From an uncultured Parabacteroides sp. (GTDB lineage Bacteria > Bacteroidota > Bacteroidia > Bacteroidales > Tannerellaceae), in NCBI GenBank assembly GCA_900541965.1, contig UQLN01000006.1, forward strand, positions 1 to 64,000: a stretch of DNA of 64,000 nt. Direction: 5' to 3'. A program made the position numbers and the translations under genes. Under the pieces are notes generated by a model. That model was not told the DNA's origin. It worked only from the letters and a program-made list of their open reading frames with translations, and made no database searches. Below are positions 26,201 to 36,000 of this stretch, piece by piece; position 1 is the stretch's first letter, and the number at the start of each line of letters is the position of its first letter.

Positions 26201-26831
26201 CAACAACCTCATCCAGGTTTTGGGTATCTTCCGTAAGCTTTATTTCAACTGTAGATTGATTTTTTACTGCAATTTCTTTGGAATTATAACCTATGTAAGA
26301 TATTAAAAGAATATCTGAAGGTGAAGCTTCTATACTATAGTTCCCATCTAAATCCGTAATAGTTCCAATTGTAGAACCTTTTACTATGATGTTGGCGCCA
26401 ATGATAGGTTCTCCACTCAGATCTGTTACCCGGCCAGTTATTTTTTTTGTTTGCTGATTTCTCGGTTTATTTTCTATACGATTAAATAAATAAATTTTTC
26501 TGCTTTTAATTTCATAACCCAAGGGTGTTCCTTCTGTTAATTTATCCAAGACCTGAGTAAGTTCTGCATTAGTAAAGTTCATACTAATCCTCCGATTTAC
26601 ATCTACGACTTGGTTGCTATAAGCGATATTAAAACCTGTTTGGGCAGTGATAGTCGCCAGTATTTTTTCTACTTTAGCATTCTCTAATATAATAGAAACC
26701 CGTTGAGCTCTAGCTGTAAAGCTTAGTAAGGATAGAACTAAAAACAGAAAGGCTAACTTAATGACATTCGGTATTTTCTCAATTAATATTAAAAGGCACC
26801 TGCGCCGAGGGCTTTCTTGCTTTTCTTTCAT
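23292..26831 (-). CDS. SusC/RagA-family TonB-linked outer-membrane transporter with STN domain (second locus)
   Basis: 1179 residues. Basic N-terminus and signal peptide (LAFLFLVLSLLSFTARAQ), STN domain about 44-116 (ILENAKVEKILATITAQTG), carboxypeptidase-regulatory-like domain about 128-200 (DLDGNYSIEASPSDIL), the hallmark DEVVVVGYGVQKK, plug about 215-340 (NVRGQASINGG, LVLIDGVPGDINR, ISVLKDAAASAVYGARGAFG), then the barrel ending SKTFSVGLDITF. The STN domain signals to the FecR encoded upstream. Its partner SusD follows. The import substrate is unknown but see the phosphoesterase fusion at the end of the operon. The long start is kept because the basic residues before the hydrophobic segment fit an outer-membrane signal peptide. 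Confidence 0.95.
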   Translation of the reverse strand: MKEKQESPRRRCLLILIEKIPNVIKLAFLFLVLSLLSFTARAQRVSIILENAKVEKILATITAQTGFNIAYSNQVVDVNRRISMNFTNAELTQVLDKLTEGTPLGYEIKSRKIYLFNRIENKPRNQQTKKITGRVTDLSGEPIIGANIIVKGSTIGTITDLDGNYSIEASPSDILLISYIGYNSKEIAVKNQSTVEIKLTEDTQNLDEVVVVGYGVQKKVNLTGAVAQVSAKELENRPVSNATQILQGTMPNVNITFSTGEPGAGGSINVRGQASINGGEPLVLIDGVPGDINRVNPKDIESISVLKDAAASAVYGARGAFGVILVTTKSAKAGKMSVSYGTFFATSKPTVRTDFMTSGYEAVSLLDEAFRRATGNTYTRYTDEDMAELEARRYDKTEDPSRPWTVVKNVNGKDIYNYYGNYDWWNTVFNSHQPSQSHSINLSGGTEKINFLLSGNFYTKDGIMKINTDKFTSYNFRSKINAQLFPFLKVSNNTSYYDKNYTYYGREGGGNPNFVYVTVHALPCYAPINPDGTATYNTLKNNYSIGDGLYAMLLDGGTKGAKGIHEFTTTTSLELDITKYIKLNADYTYSFYIADDWYRSTVATYSIQPGIIQEVPNYNTDQLKKTMWFDPMHVANVYANYNQTFGKHTVGLTAGVNYENKKHSRLFASRKNLISESLNDLQLATGDMLVEGGAYDYALFGAFFRANYDFNDRYLIEVNGRYDGTSRFKSGMRYGFFPSVSAGWRLSEEAFFEKAKDVVNNLKIRASYGSLGNQAVNTKSPNYYPYISTMNMSLSNWLIDGQKTQNVSSPNPIIDNLTWEKATTVNVGLDLSFLNSRLNVSGDAYVRNTTDMLVPGKTLPSVFGAASPQQNAGDLRTKGYELVISWKDQFDLKGKPFNYGISFVLGDAVSEITRYDNPNKLLANHYEGEKFGEIWGYRIDGFFKTDEEATNWNVDQKLVNTQIQKAPGEWGHLRAGDLKFRDLNGDKVISPGKKTADDPGDMEIIGNSEPRYNYGFNLNASWNGIDVSAFFQGIGRRDWYPSANADKFWGPYSRPYFSFTPKNFNDLVWTPENTDAYFPLLRGYTALNSGGCLRDPNDKYIQNIGYLRLKNLVIGYTLPDRWMKKIFVQNCRLYVSGENLITWTPFVTDYIDPEQPVADSNGRSYPLSKTFSVGLDITF

Positions 26832-26885
26832 ATATTTGTATTGATTTAATAGTTTGTATTAGAAATTTATTTTTAATACGATCGG

Positions 26886-26915
26886 CAGCCGAAAAATGTA
26901 GGAGTTTTTCGGCTG
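26886..26915 (-). terminator. Hairpin between fecR and susC of the second locus
   Basis: An 11-bp perfect stem (CAGCCGAAAAA at 26886-26896 and TTTTTCGGCTG at 26905-26915) with an 8-nt loop, about 130 nt downstream of the FecR stop and 55 nt before susC. It has no long U-tract on the minus strand, so an attenuator is possible. It may limit read-through from sigma/FecR into susC. Confidence 0.55.
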
Positions 26916-27043
26916 TTTCTATGTTGTCTATTTATGAGGAATCCATAGGCATATCTATTTTAAGGTTAACATTCTATTTCCTGCTCTCCTATAAAATAGA
27001 CACACGGCAAATCAAAAAGGATGAGTCGCTATCGTTTATTTTT

Positions 27044-28033
27044 TTATTTTTTCATCCGGATTTCTATTTTTCCTTCTTTTTCTTCGAATAGTACAGGTGT
27101 GATTTTTCCTAATTCATTTAGTACTGCCGTTAGATTTGTGCTGTCCGTTGTAATCGTATAGGTATATTTCAAGGCTGTGGAGTCTTTTACCTCAAAAGAT
27201 ACATTATAGGTTCTGGCTACTGTCTTTATCACCTCTGATAAAGGTGCATTTTTAAATACTAACACATTCCGTCTCCATGCAGAGTATAATTTAACATCAT
27301 GTGAACGAACGACTTCGCAACGTCCTGATGCTTTATCATAAATAGCTTTCTCTCCGGGACATAGTTGATATGATTGGGAAAATTTGGATTTCAGTTCGAT
27401 TGAGCCTGATTCTAAAGCAATAAATATGGCATCTTCTTCCGGATAGGCTTTTACATCAAAAGTAGTTCCTAAAACTTTGATATCCACATGGGAAAGGTCT
27501 ACGATAAACGGTCTGCTTTTGTTTTTTGCGACCTCAAACCAGGCTTCCCCTTCCAAATAGACTTTACGCTCGGAAAGACCAAACTTTTTTGGATACCGTA
27601 TATGACTTCCTGAATTTAAATGGACTTTGCTTCCATCTTGAAAAAGTACCTGCATACGCTCACCATTAGGGACATAAACTTCATCATATCCGTCATTTGC
27701 TAATAAATCGACTTGTGAATTCACACGCATGAAAAGTCCGATAAATAAAGCAACGGGTATCAGAATCGCTGCTGCATATGCAATGAAACGGCGTATCCGT
27801 TGGCGATGAAGTTGGCGCATGATTTGCTGATACATTATAGCGGATGGTATCGGATGGTCTATCCATTCGTCTTCCTGGCCTATGTTAACGGCTTTCTCAT
27901 CCATATCCATCCGTTTTGCAAGCCAAGCCTGTCCTTCTGGTGTTTTGAACCAGTGAACCACTTCACGAGCTTCCTCAGGACTCGCCTCATTATTCAGCGT
28001 TCTTTCTATTATAATTAAATCGGGTATTTTCAT
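27044..28033 (-). CDS. FecR-family anti-sigma factor (second locus)
   Basis: 329 residues. Cytoplasmic N-terminal domain (MKIPDLIIIERTLNNEASPEEAREV... with VHWFKTPEGQAWLAKRMD), one membrane helix (FIAYAAAILIPVALFIGLFM), then the periplasmic FecR domain (VPNGERMQVLFQDGSKVHL, VYLEGEAWFEVAKNKSRPF, VDIKVLGTTFDVKAYPEEDA) and a C-terminal DUF4974-type domain (FKNAPLSEVIKTVARTYNVSF). Expected to sequester the ECF sigma encoded 39 nt upstream and to respond to the STN domain of the downstream SusC. The adjacent susC has its own leader with a hairpin. Confidence 0.93.
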   Translation of the reverse strand: MKIPDLIIIERTLNNEASPEEAREVVHWFKTPEGQAWLAKRMDMDEKAVNIGQEDEWIDHPIPSAIMYQQIMRQLHRQRIRRFIAYAAAILIPVALFIGLFMRVNSQVDLLANDGYDEVYVPNGERMQVLFQDGSKVHLNSGSHIRYPKKFGLSERKVYLEGEAWFEVAKNKSRPFIVDLSHVDIKVLGTTFDVKAYPEEDAIFIALESGSIELKSKFSQSYQLCPGEKAIYDKASGRCEVVRSHDVKLYSAWRRNVLVFKNAPLSEVIKTVARTYNVSFEVKDSTALKYTYTITTDSTNLTAVLNELGKITPVLFEEKEGKIEIRMKK

Positions 28034-28072
28034 ATAATATGTCTTCCTTTATTATATTGACACGCCAAACGA

Positions 28073-28666
28073 TCAATAGGATGAGTTCCACAAATATAAA
28101 AGAAATAAAAATAACTGTTCAAAATGTGTCCGTAGTATTCTTATAACTTGAGCGTAATGAGATTTAACTGTAGGCACAGAGATATTCATCTTATCCGCAA
28201 TTTCTTGATTCGATAGATCCCCTTTCAGTTTATATAGACAGACCTGTCTTTTCTGCTCAGGTAAAAGTTTAATTACTTGGTAGAAATGTTCCATCATGTC
28301 CTTCTTTTCTATCTTGGCTAATAGCTCATCTTCATATTCCGGTGATGATTGTACGATCTCATAATTTTTCTCTAACGCGCTGTTATTATTTCGGATTTCG
28401 TTCAAGACATGGTTTTTCAGCATCGTGTAAAGATAGTTTCTCAAATTCACATGAATCACCAACAGGGAACGAGATTCCCATAGCTTCAAGAAAATTTGTT
28501 GTACAGCATCTTCTGTCACAAATGAGTTTTTTAGGTATTTATACGCCAATACGTACAGCAATTTATGATATCGTTCATAAATTGCTGTAAACGCATCTTC
28601 ACTCCCTTTTCTCAGAGCAGAAAGCAAAGCTTCATCACTTTGTGTGGATTTCTGGAAAAAAGACAT
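28073..28666 (-). CDS. ECF RNA polymerase sigma factor (second SusCD locus)
   Basis: 197 residues. Region 2: DAFTAIYERYHKLLYVLAYK and EDAVQQIFLKLWESR. Region 4 helix-turn-helix: LSNQEIADKMNISVPTVKSH. Related to but clearly different from the sigma encoded at 5971-6540, so the two loci should be independently controlled. It begins only 21 nt after the stop of the M16 peptidase gene and no -7 box was seen in that gap, so it may be partly transcribed from the M16 promoter. It acts in the cytoplasm with the following FecR. Confidence 0.93.
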   Translation of the reverse strand: MSFFQKSTQSDEALLSALRKGSEDAFTAIYERYHKLLYVLAYKYLKNSFVTEDAVQQIFLKLWESRSLLVIHVNLRNYLYTMLKNHVLNEIRNNNSALEKNYEIVQSSPEYEDELLAKIEKKDMMEHFYQVIKLLPEQKRQVCLYKLKGDLSNQEIADKMNISVPTVKSHYAQVIRILRTHFEQLFLFLLYLWNSSY

Positions 28667-28687
28667 TTGCTGGTGATGTATTCAATA

Positions 28688-31510
28688 TCAGGATTCAGAC
28701 TCCATAACCACTTCAATGCGATTGCCTTGTTTCAACAGTTTTTTGATGAATTGTTGGATTTTGGCAGGAGTGATGCCATTTAATGTTTCAATATAATTAG
28801 TTTCCCCGTTGAAACCTCTAAAATAGTAATTATCCAGCGTATTTAACCAATAACTGTTTTCCTGAAGATTTTCAGCATGTCTTTTTAATATATTATCTTT
28901 TGTCTTTTTGAAATCTTCTTCGCGAGGTCCGGATTTTGCGATGTTTTCCAGTTCGGTGATAACGATTTTATTCATCTGTTCCCGTTTGGCAGGGTCTGTA
29001 TCGAAATATGCCTGGAAGAAAGTCTGACCTTCCGGGAAATAAGACAGTTGTCCGGAGGTTTGGACACCATAAGTACCCCCTGCTTCTTCACGGACTTTTT
29101 CCATATAAACCAAATCGAGAACCTGCTTCAGCATTGACATTGTTAAAATGTTTTCGAGATTATATTCTATATTCCCCGACCAGAAATTAACTACGGAAGC
29201 TTTGGGTGTTTCCAGTTTGCGTTTGAATATATTGGTATAATCGCCTTTGCGTATAGCGGGTACTTCTGCCGGATTTCCTTTTTCGATACGTCCCTGGGTG
29301 GGTAATGTAGCCAGATATTGTTCTATATAAGGACGCATTGCGTCTATATTAAGGTTGCCTACGAATGTGAAGACAAAATCTGAAGCATCGGCGAACCGCT
29401 CTTTGTACATCTGCATGATACGCAGATAATTGATGTGCTCGAAATCGGCTGCTGTAATTCGGGCAGCACGTGGATTATTTTTATAAATGGCTTCTGTTAG
29501 CGTATCGCTGAAAGCTACCATCGGATTTAGCTCCAGGTTTTTTAATTGGGCTTTCATGCGCTCTTCAAAAGAAAGATAAGCCTCTTCGTCTATACGGGGT
29601 GCCGTAAAGCAGAGGTAAATCAATTCAAATAAAGTTTTTACATCTTCCGGGGTGGAATTGCCGTTTAAATCTTCACTGTTTAATCCAAGTGTAGCGGAAC
29701 AGGATACCATCTTTCCTGCAAGCACTTTATTTAGCTCCGTTGCAGAGAAATTGCCAAGTCCTCCCAAGCCGATAACTTCGTTGAATATTTTTAGATTGTC
29801 AATATCTTTTTTGCCGAATAGCGTACTACCTCCGGGGCTGGTTGCTGTCATCAGAATTTCATCATCTTTGAAATCAGTGTGTTTTAGCACAACTTTAACA
29901 CCATTACTTAAAGTCATGACAGTCGCTCCGAATAATGGGTCTACTTTGCTTTCCTTGATTGTTCCGGGAGTAGGTAGAACCGGAATAAGCGGTTCGTTGG
30001 AAACAGTCTCTTTGTAAGGTTCTACCGGAAGTTGCTGTGCTTTGATAAAATCGGCAAGCAGTTGCGCTTCAGTCGGATATTTAAGGCCTTCTTTTTCCGG
30101 TCCGCTTAAAGTTATGACAATGTTTTTATCGCCAACCAACTCTTTTGCGTACCGGTTGATTTCTTCTATCGGTAACTTAGGTGCGATTTGGTTGATAAGT
30201 GCATATTCTGTTTCTATACCGGGGATATAACCGCCATCCGTAAAATGCCGGACATATTCGTTGGTATAGCTGCGGTTCTTTTGTTTATCCCGGTCTTTAA
30301 ATAATGATTCATATTGTTTCAGTATATTGGTACGGGCACGTTCGTATTCGGATGCTGTAAAACCATAACGTTTAACGCGTTCGGCTTCCGTAACGAGGGC
30401 ATCCATCGCACGTTTTACATCCCCTTCTTTTACCAGGGCAGCTAATGAAAACGCTCCTTTGGTTTTGGTTATGATAAAGTCTCCGTCAGAAGCACTTGCT
30501 GCAACAAAAGGAGGGTTTGCTTTCTGTACGATTTCGGAAAAACGTTCGTTAATCATTGTTTCTACAGCACTTTCCATATAATCTTTCACTAATCCGGCTA
30601 CTGTTGCATACATTTCGGCAGGCATTTTTTCATGCTTGTAGAGAATGGAGAGGATGGTGTTGGAAGCTTCCTTGTCTGTAGCAATGGCGACTAATGGTTC
30701 TTCATTATCGGCAACTGTAAAGAATTCACGTTTTGCAGGGTTTACAGGTGCGGGAATATCACTGAATATCTTTTTGATATCAGCTTCTACTTGGTCTACA
30801 TTTACATCTCCGACAATAATGATTGCCTGTAAATCCGGACGATACCATTTTTTATAATAGGCACGCAGTTCATCCGGTTTGAAGTTATCAATTACATCAA
30901 TTGTTCCGATAGGCATACGATGGGCATACCGGTTATCCGGCAGAATTTTAGGTAATTGTTGTTCGAGAATACGCATTTGTGCATTTTGGCGGGTACGCCA
31001 TTCTTCCCGGATCACATTCCGTTCTTTTGCAATTGCAGTGTCTGCCAATGTGATAAAGCCAGACCAATCGTGCAGGATTAGCAGGCAGGAATCTATCGCA
31101 TTTTTATTTGTTACCGGAGCATTCATAATCATGTAGACTGTTTCATCGAAGCTGGTATATGCATTGAAGTTTTCTCCTCCACGCATACCAATACTTTCTG
31201 TAAAATCATCCATACCATGACCCGGAAAATTCTTTGTTCCATCGAAAGCCATATGTTCAAGGAAATGCGCCAATCCACGCTGGTTTTCTTCTTCAAGGAT
31301 TGAACCGACATTCTGTGCTATAAAAAAATCCGCACGGTCTTTCGGTTGGGCATTTTGCCGTATATAATAGGTCAATCCGTTATCCAGTTTACCATACCGT
31401 ACTTTTGGATCTATAGGAAGAGAAGGAATGGCGGCCTGTTGTGCCATTAGCTGGAATGCTGCCAGCATCCAGAATAACAGACCGGAAAATAAAATTCGTT
31501 TGTACTTCAT
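28688..31510 (-). CDS. M16-family zinc metallopeptidase, exported
   Basis: 940 residues with signal peptide MKYKRILFSGLLFWMLAAFQ-LMAQ. The inverted zinc motif HFLEH (82-86) has the third ligand Glu near 163 in AKERNVIREEW, so the N-terminal half is catalytic. Two tandem M16 halves are present, the second (from about 520, VMTLSNGVKVVLKHTDFKDD) non-catalytic with FAPRIDEEAYLSFEERMK-like features. The family includes pitrilysin and mitochondrial processing peptidase; bacterial exported members degrade peptides in the periplasm. A TACATTTG -7 box lies about 50 nt upstream. The second ECF sigma gene follows by 21 nt. Confidence 0.95.
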   Translation of the reverse strand: MKYKRILFSGLLFWMLAAFQLMAQQAAIPSLPIDPKVRYGKLDNGLTYYIRQNAQPKDRADFFIAQNVGSILEEENQRGLAHFLEHMAFDGTKNFPGHGMDDFTESIGMRGGENFNAYTSFDETVYMIMNAPVTNKNAIDSCLLILHDWSGFITLADTAIAKERNVIREEWRTRQNAQMRILEQQLPKILPDNRYAHRMPIGTIDVIDNFKPDELRAYYKKWYRPDLQAIIIVGDVNVDQVEADIKKIFSDIPAPVNPAKREFFTVADNEEPLVAIATDKEASNTILSILYKHEKMPAEMYATVAGLVKDYMESAVETMINERFSEIVQKANPPFVAASASDGDFIITKTKGAFSLAALVKEGDVKRAMDALVTEAERVKRYGFTASEYERARTNILKQYESLFKDRDKQKNRSYTNEYVRHFTDGGYIPGIETEYALINQIAPKLPIEEINRYAKELVGDKNIVITLSGPEKEGLKYPTEAQLLADFIKAQQLPVEPYKETVSNEPLIPVLPTPGTIKESKVDPLFGATVMTLSNGVKVVLKHTDFKDDEILMTATSPGGSTLFGKKDIDNLKIFNEVIGLGGLGNFSATELNKVLAGKMVSCSATLGLNSEDLNGNSTPEDVKTLFELIYLCFTAPRIDEEAYLSFEERMKAQLKNLELNPMVAFSDTLTEAIYKNNPRAARITAADFEHINYLRIMQMYKERFADASDFVFTFVGNLNIDAMRPYIEQYLATLPTQGRIEKGNPAEVPAIRKGDYTNIFKRKLETPKASVVNFWSGNIEYNLENILTMSMLKQVLDLVYMEKVREEAGGTYGVQTSGQLSYFPEGQTFFQAYFDTDPAKREQMNKIVITELENIAKSGPREEDFKKTKDNILKRHAENLQENSYWLNTLDNYYFRGFNGETNYIETLNGITPAKIQQFIKKLLKQGNRIEVVMESES

Positions 31511-31560
31511 AATCTTTATTTGTAAATTAATATTTGGCTTTTGTTTTTTAGGGGCATAGG

Positions 31561-31568
31561 CAAATGTA
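31561..31568 (-). promoter_or_regulatory. -7 box (TACATTTG) for the M16 peptidase gene
   Basis: The minus strand reads TACATTTG, 50 nt upstream of the ATG at 31510. Confidence 0.55.
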
Positions 31569-31658
31569 GACAGTTTTTCTATAAAAACAAATGAAGAGCG
31601 GAAACGTTTTATCCGGATTATAAAAAGCAGATTACTTGCTTGTTAATATGGAAAATTT

Positions 31659-31666
31659 TATTTTTG
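31659..31666 (+). promoter_or_regulatory. -7 box (TATTTTTG) for the GT87-like gene
   Basis: TATTTTTG lies 47 nt before the ATG at 31714, with a TTG at 31640-31642 as a possible -33 element 16 nt upstream. Confidence 0.5.
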
Positions 31667-31713
31667 CACCCCAAACTCTATTTATTTATTATTTAATCTT
31701 TTAATACCTTTAG

Positions 31714-32904
31714 ATGAACCAATTGAAGCAGTGGGTTTACAACCCGATTTTTAGGAAGGATAGTACGGTTTTTTCTGTTTGGATGTTTTTGGGGCTATTA
31801 TATGCCGTGATAAAACTTCTGATGGGAAAGTTTAATAATTATAGAATATTTGAACACGTGTTTGTACATGCTACAAACGGGCAACCTCTTTATGTAGAGT
31901 ATCCTGAACAATATTATGATGTAAATCATTATGGATTGTTATTTGCAGCAGTGATAGCTCCTTTTGCCGTACTACCGGAATGGCTAGGTATGACTCTTTG
32001 GATACTTGCCAATACTATTTTCCTTTATTATGCTATTAGCCAATTACCAATTACTCATAATCAGAAAATATTAATTTATTGGTATGCGATATTTGAATTG
32101 ATGACAGCGCAGGGTGTACAGCAGTTTAATATATCAATTGCTGCGATTATTATTCTGACTTTTGTTTGTGTAGAGAAAGAAAGGGATTTCTGGGCTGCAT
32201 TTCTAATTTTATTGGGGGCATTTATAAAGATTTATCCGGTAGTGGGACTCGCCTTTTTCTTTTTCTCTCAGCATAAAGTCCGCTTTATCTTATATTGTTT
32301 GTTGTGGGGTGTTATCTTTTTCTTTGTGCCTGTTTTATATACACCAGGTTTAGACTATACATTGGAACAGTATACCGAATGGTTTTATTCCATACAGTTG
32401 AAGCATGGCCTGAATCTTTTTGCAGATGCCCAAAATGTATCTTTATTAGGTGCCGTGCGTAAAATATCCGGTTGTGCTACTTATAACGATTTATGGTTGA
32501 TTGTCCCGGGATTAATATTATTCTTTATCCCTTATCTGCGAGTTGTGCAATATAAAAATCAAGCTTTCCGTTTGATGTTGCTGGCGAATGTCCTGTTGTT
32601 TGTCGTTTTATTCAGTACAGGAACAGAAGCGAGCGGATATGTATTGGCTATGATTGGGGTTGCTATCTGGTATATATGCAGTCCTTCCAGTTGTTCGAAA
32701 TATAAAAACTGGCTGTTTATTGCTACATTGGTGATTGTAGGGTTATCCACAACGGAATTGGTACCTTCTTTTATACGAAATGGATTTATCCGTCCATACG
32801 TAGTAAAGGCGTGGCCTTGTATTCTCGTTTGGCTAACAGTTTGTTATGAAATGATATTTCTTGATTTTCGAACAATATCTATTGGTGGTACCGAACGTAA
32901 ATGA
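31714..32904 (+). CDS. GT87-type (DUF2029) polytopic membrane glycosyltransferase
   Basis: 396 residues with about nine or ten hydrophobic helices. The early exoplasmic loop RIFEHVFVHATNGQPLYVEY and helices such as HYGLLFAAVIAPFAVLPEWL follow the DUF2029/GT87 (GT-C fold) pattern. The family includes mycobacterial polyprenol-phosphomannose-dependent mannosyltransferases. The conserved helix pair FWAAFLILLGAFIKIYPVVG carries the KIYP motif. It likely transfers a sugar from a lipid-phosphate donor on the periplasmic face; donor and acceptor are unknown. The next gene, a DUF2723 protein, is also GT-C-like but has its own -7 box. Confidence 0.82.
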   Translation: MNQLKQWVYNPIFRKDSTVFSVWMFLGLLYAVIKLLMGKFNNYRIFEHVFVHATNGQPLYVEYPEQYYDVNHYGLLFAAVIAPFAVLPEWLGMTLWILANTIFLYYAISQLPITHNQKILIYWYAIFELMTAQGVQQFNISIAAIIILTFVCVEKERDFWAAFLILLGAFIKIYPVVGLAFFFFSQHKVRFILYCLLWGVIFFFVPVLYTPGLDYTLEQYTEWFYSIQLKHGLNLFADAQNVSLLGAVRKISGCATYNDLWLIVPGLILFFIPYLRVVQYKNQAFRLMLLANVLLFVVLFSTGTEASGYVLAMIGVAIWYICSPSSCSKYKNWLFIATLVIVGLSTTELVPSFIRNGFIRPYVVKAWPCILVWLTVCYEMIFLDFRTISIGGTERK

Positions 32905-32997
32905 CACAATAGCGTTTCTGTCTCATTTTTAATATATTTCTAATCTCTTCGACACAATTTAGGAAGTTTCAGGTGGTAGGTTTTAAACGTAAATGTT

Positions 32998-33005
32998 TAC
33001 CTTTG
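32998..33005 (+). promoter_or_regulatory. -7 box (TACCTTTG) for the DUF2723 operon
   Basis: TACCTTTG 60 nt upstream of the ATG at 33066; the same octamer precedes both barrel genes and uvrA. Confidence 0.55.
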
Positions 33006-33065
33006 CGCCCGACTGTCCGTGTGAGGATAGCTGGATTGATAAATTAATAATTTACTTTATACCGT

Positions 33066-36000
33066 ATGAGAAAGTATAAACTAGTCAACAACGTGTTAGG
33101 ATGGATTGTTTTCGCAATTGCTTCTACCGTTTATTTGATGACAATCGAATCCACTGCCAGCTTTTGGGATTGTGGTGAATTTATTTCCTCTGCCTACAAA
33201 TTAGAAGTAGGGCATCCACCCGGAGCACCTTTCTTTATGTTAATGGCGAACCTTTTCACCCGGCTTGCAGCAGGAACAGAAGGGGTGGCAAGAATGGTAA
33301 ATTCCATGTCGGCTTTATTCAGCGGGCTTACTATCTTGTTCCTGTTTTGGTCTATTACCCATATGGCACGTAAGATTTTAGTGAAAGGCGATGGAGAAAT
33401 ATCGTTGGGTAAACTGATTACGATTATGGGGAGTGGTCTGGTTGGTGCTTTGGCTTATACTTTCAGCGATACGTTCTGGTTCAGTGCGGTAGAAGGAGAA
33501 GTGTATGCTTCTTCCTCTTTATTTACAGCCGTTGTATTCTGGTTGATTTTGAAATGGGAGGAGATGGCGGATAAACCGCATGCCGACCGTTGGATTGTCC
33601 TGATAGCCTATCTGATGGGACTAAGTATCGGGGTTCACCTGCTGAACTTGTTGTGTATCCCGCCTATCGTACTGGTATACTACTATAAGAAATCTCCGAA
33701 TCCGACAATGAAAGGAACATTGGGCGCTTTGTTGGTGTCGTTCGCGATTGTCGGTCTGATGATGTTTGGTGTGATACAAGGCCTGGTGGAAGTTTGCGGA
33801 TATTTCGAACTGTTATTTGTAAACGTATTCGGTATGCCGTATAACTCCGGTGTATTTGCCTATGTGATTATATTGGCAGGCGTATTGATATGGTCTATCT
33901 GGGAAACGATGCGCGATGAGGTACAACCTGTACGAATGAAGATTGCTTTTATCCTTTCAGTAGTTCTGATTGGTATTCCGTTTATCGGAAGCGGTTATAC
34001 ACTGGCTGTTATTCTGACTTCTGCATTGACTGCCTATTTGTTTATAAGCAAGAAAGTGAATATTAAGATGTTGAATACCATCTTGGTTTGTTTGATGGTG
34101 ATCGTAGTCGGTTATTCTTCTTACGCCGTGACATTGATTCGTGCGACAGCAGATACTCCGATGAATCAGAATGCTCCAAGCGATATCTTTACTCTGCGCA
34201 CTTACCTGGCACGTGAACAGTATGGTAAAACTCCTTTGTTTTACGGCCAGACCTTTGTTTCGGAAGTGAAACGTGAAAATAAGGACGGCGCCTGTGCCCC
34301 GGTGGTCAAAGAAGGAGAACCGGTATGGAGCCGTGTTATCAAGAAAGATAAAAAGGAAAAAGACCGTTATTATATTTCCCGCCATGACCAGGACTATCAA
34401 TATGTGGACGAACTCAATATGTTGTTCCCTCGCATGTATAGCGCTGATCCTCGTCATATAGAAGCTTATAAGGAGTGGGGGCAGGTGAAAGGTGAACCTG
34501 TAAAGTTTAACCGTTGTGGTGAAATTGTATCGGTAATGAAACCTACATTCCTTGAAAATATCCGTTATTTCCTTTCTTACCAGGTGAATTTTATGTACTG
34601 GCGTTACTTTATGTGGAATTTCTCCGGACGTCAGAACGATATTCAGGGTAATGGGGAGGTAATGAATGGGAACTGGATTACCGGTATTCCTGCTATTGAT
34701 GAGATTTTGATCGGACCGCAGGATGATATGCCGCTCGATATAGTGAACAATAAAGGGCATAATGTATATTATATGTTACCGTTATTGCTGGGTATTCTCG
34801 GTTTGTTGTATCAGGCTTATTCCGGGGAAAAGGGTATTCAGAGTTTCTGGGTTACATTCTTCCTGTTCTTTATGACAGGTCTGGCGATTGTGCTTTATCT
34901 GAACCAGACACCTTATCAGCCGCGTGAACGGGATTATGCATATGCCGGCTCATTCTATGCTTTCTGTATATGGATAGGATTTGGTGTCGCGGCACTGGCT
35001 AAAGGCTTGGAGCGGTTTGCAAAGATGAGTCCTGTTGTTGCGGGTACGTTAGCGTCAGTATTATGTCTGTTCGTTCCAATTCAGATGGGAGCTCAGAACT
35101 GGGACGACCATGATCGTTCCGGACGTTATGTTTGCCGCGATTTTGGTACGAATTATTTGGAATCTTGTGAGCCGAATGCTATTATCTTCACGAATGGCGA
35201 TAACGATACATTCCCTTTGTGGTATGCACAGGAAGTGGAAGGTGTCCGTACCGATGTCCGTGTATGTAACACAAGTTATTTGCAGACAGACTGGTATACC
35301 GACCAGATGAAGAAACAGGCATATGAATCTGCGCCGTTGCCAATCACATGGACTCGCGAACAATATGTACAGGGTAAACGTGATGCTGCTTATGTATTCC
35401 CATTGACAGAAGAAGCGATCGATTTGAATACGGCGCTTAATTTCGTACGCAGTGATGATCCTAAGTTTAAGAAATTGCCTGGCATTGCTCAGGAATTGGA
35501 TTATATTCCGTCTGAAACATTAATTTATAAGGTGGATTCGGTTGCCGGTGAAAAAGTCTTGGAAGGTGATACTACTGGTTTGCTTAAAGAGATGACTATC
35601 GACCTGAAAGGAAAAAATGCCTTAGGTAAGCAGGAGTTGACAATCCTGGATATGTTGCAAACAAACAATTTCGAACGTCCGATGTACTTTGCCATTACGG
35701 TAAGTCCCGACCAGTTTGTCAACCTGGATGGTTATTTCGAACAGACCGGTCTGGCCTATCAGATTGTTCCGAAAAATGCCAACAAGGCTGTCAATACTGA
35801 AAAGATGTACGACAATGTCATGAACAAATTTAAATGGGGTGGCGTGGATAAGCCGGGTGTTTACATTGACGAGAATGTAATGCGCATGTGCAAGAGCTAC
35901 CGTATGATGCTGTTCAACAAATTGGCGGAAGCATTGGTGAGTGAAGGCAAGAAGGATAAGGCACTGGCCGTTCTGGATAAGTCCATGCAGGTGTTGCCTC

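Noticed and set aside
33957..34760. A 267-residue minus-strand ORF
   Set aside because: Antisense shadow of the DUF2723 gene, no signal peptide or domain.
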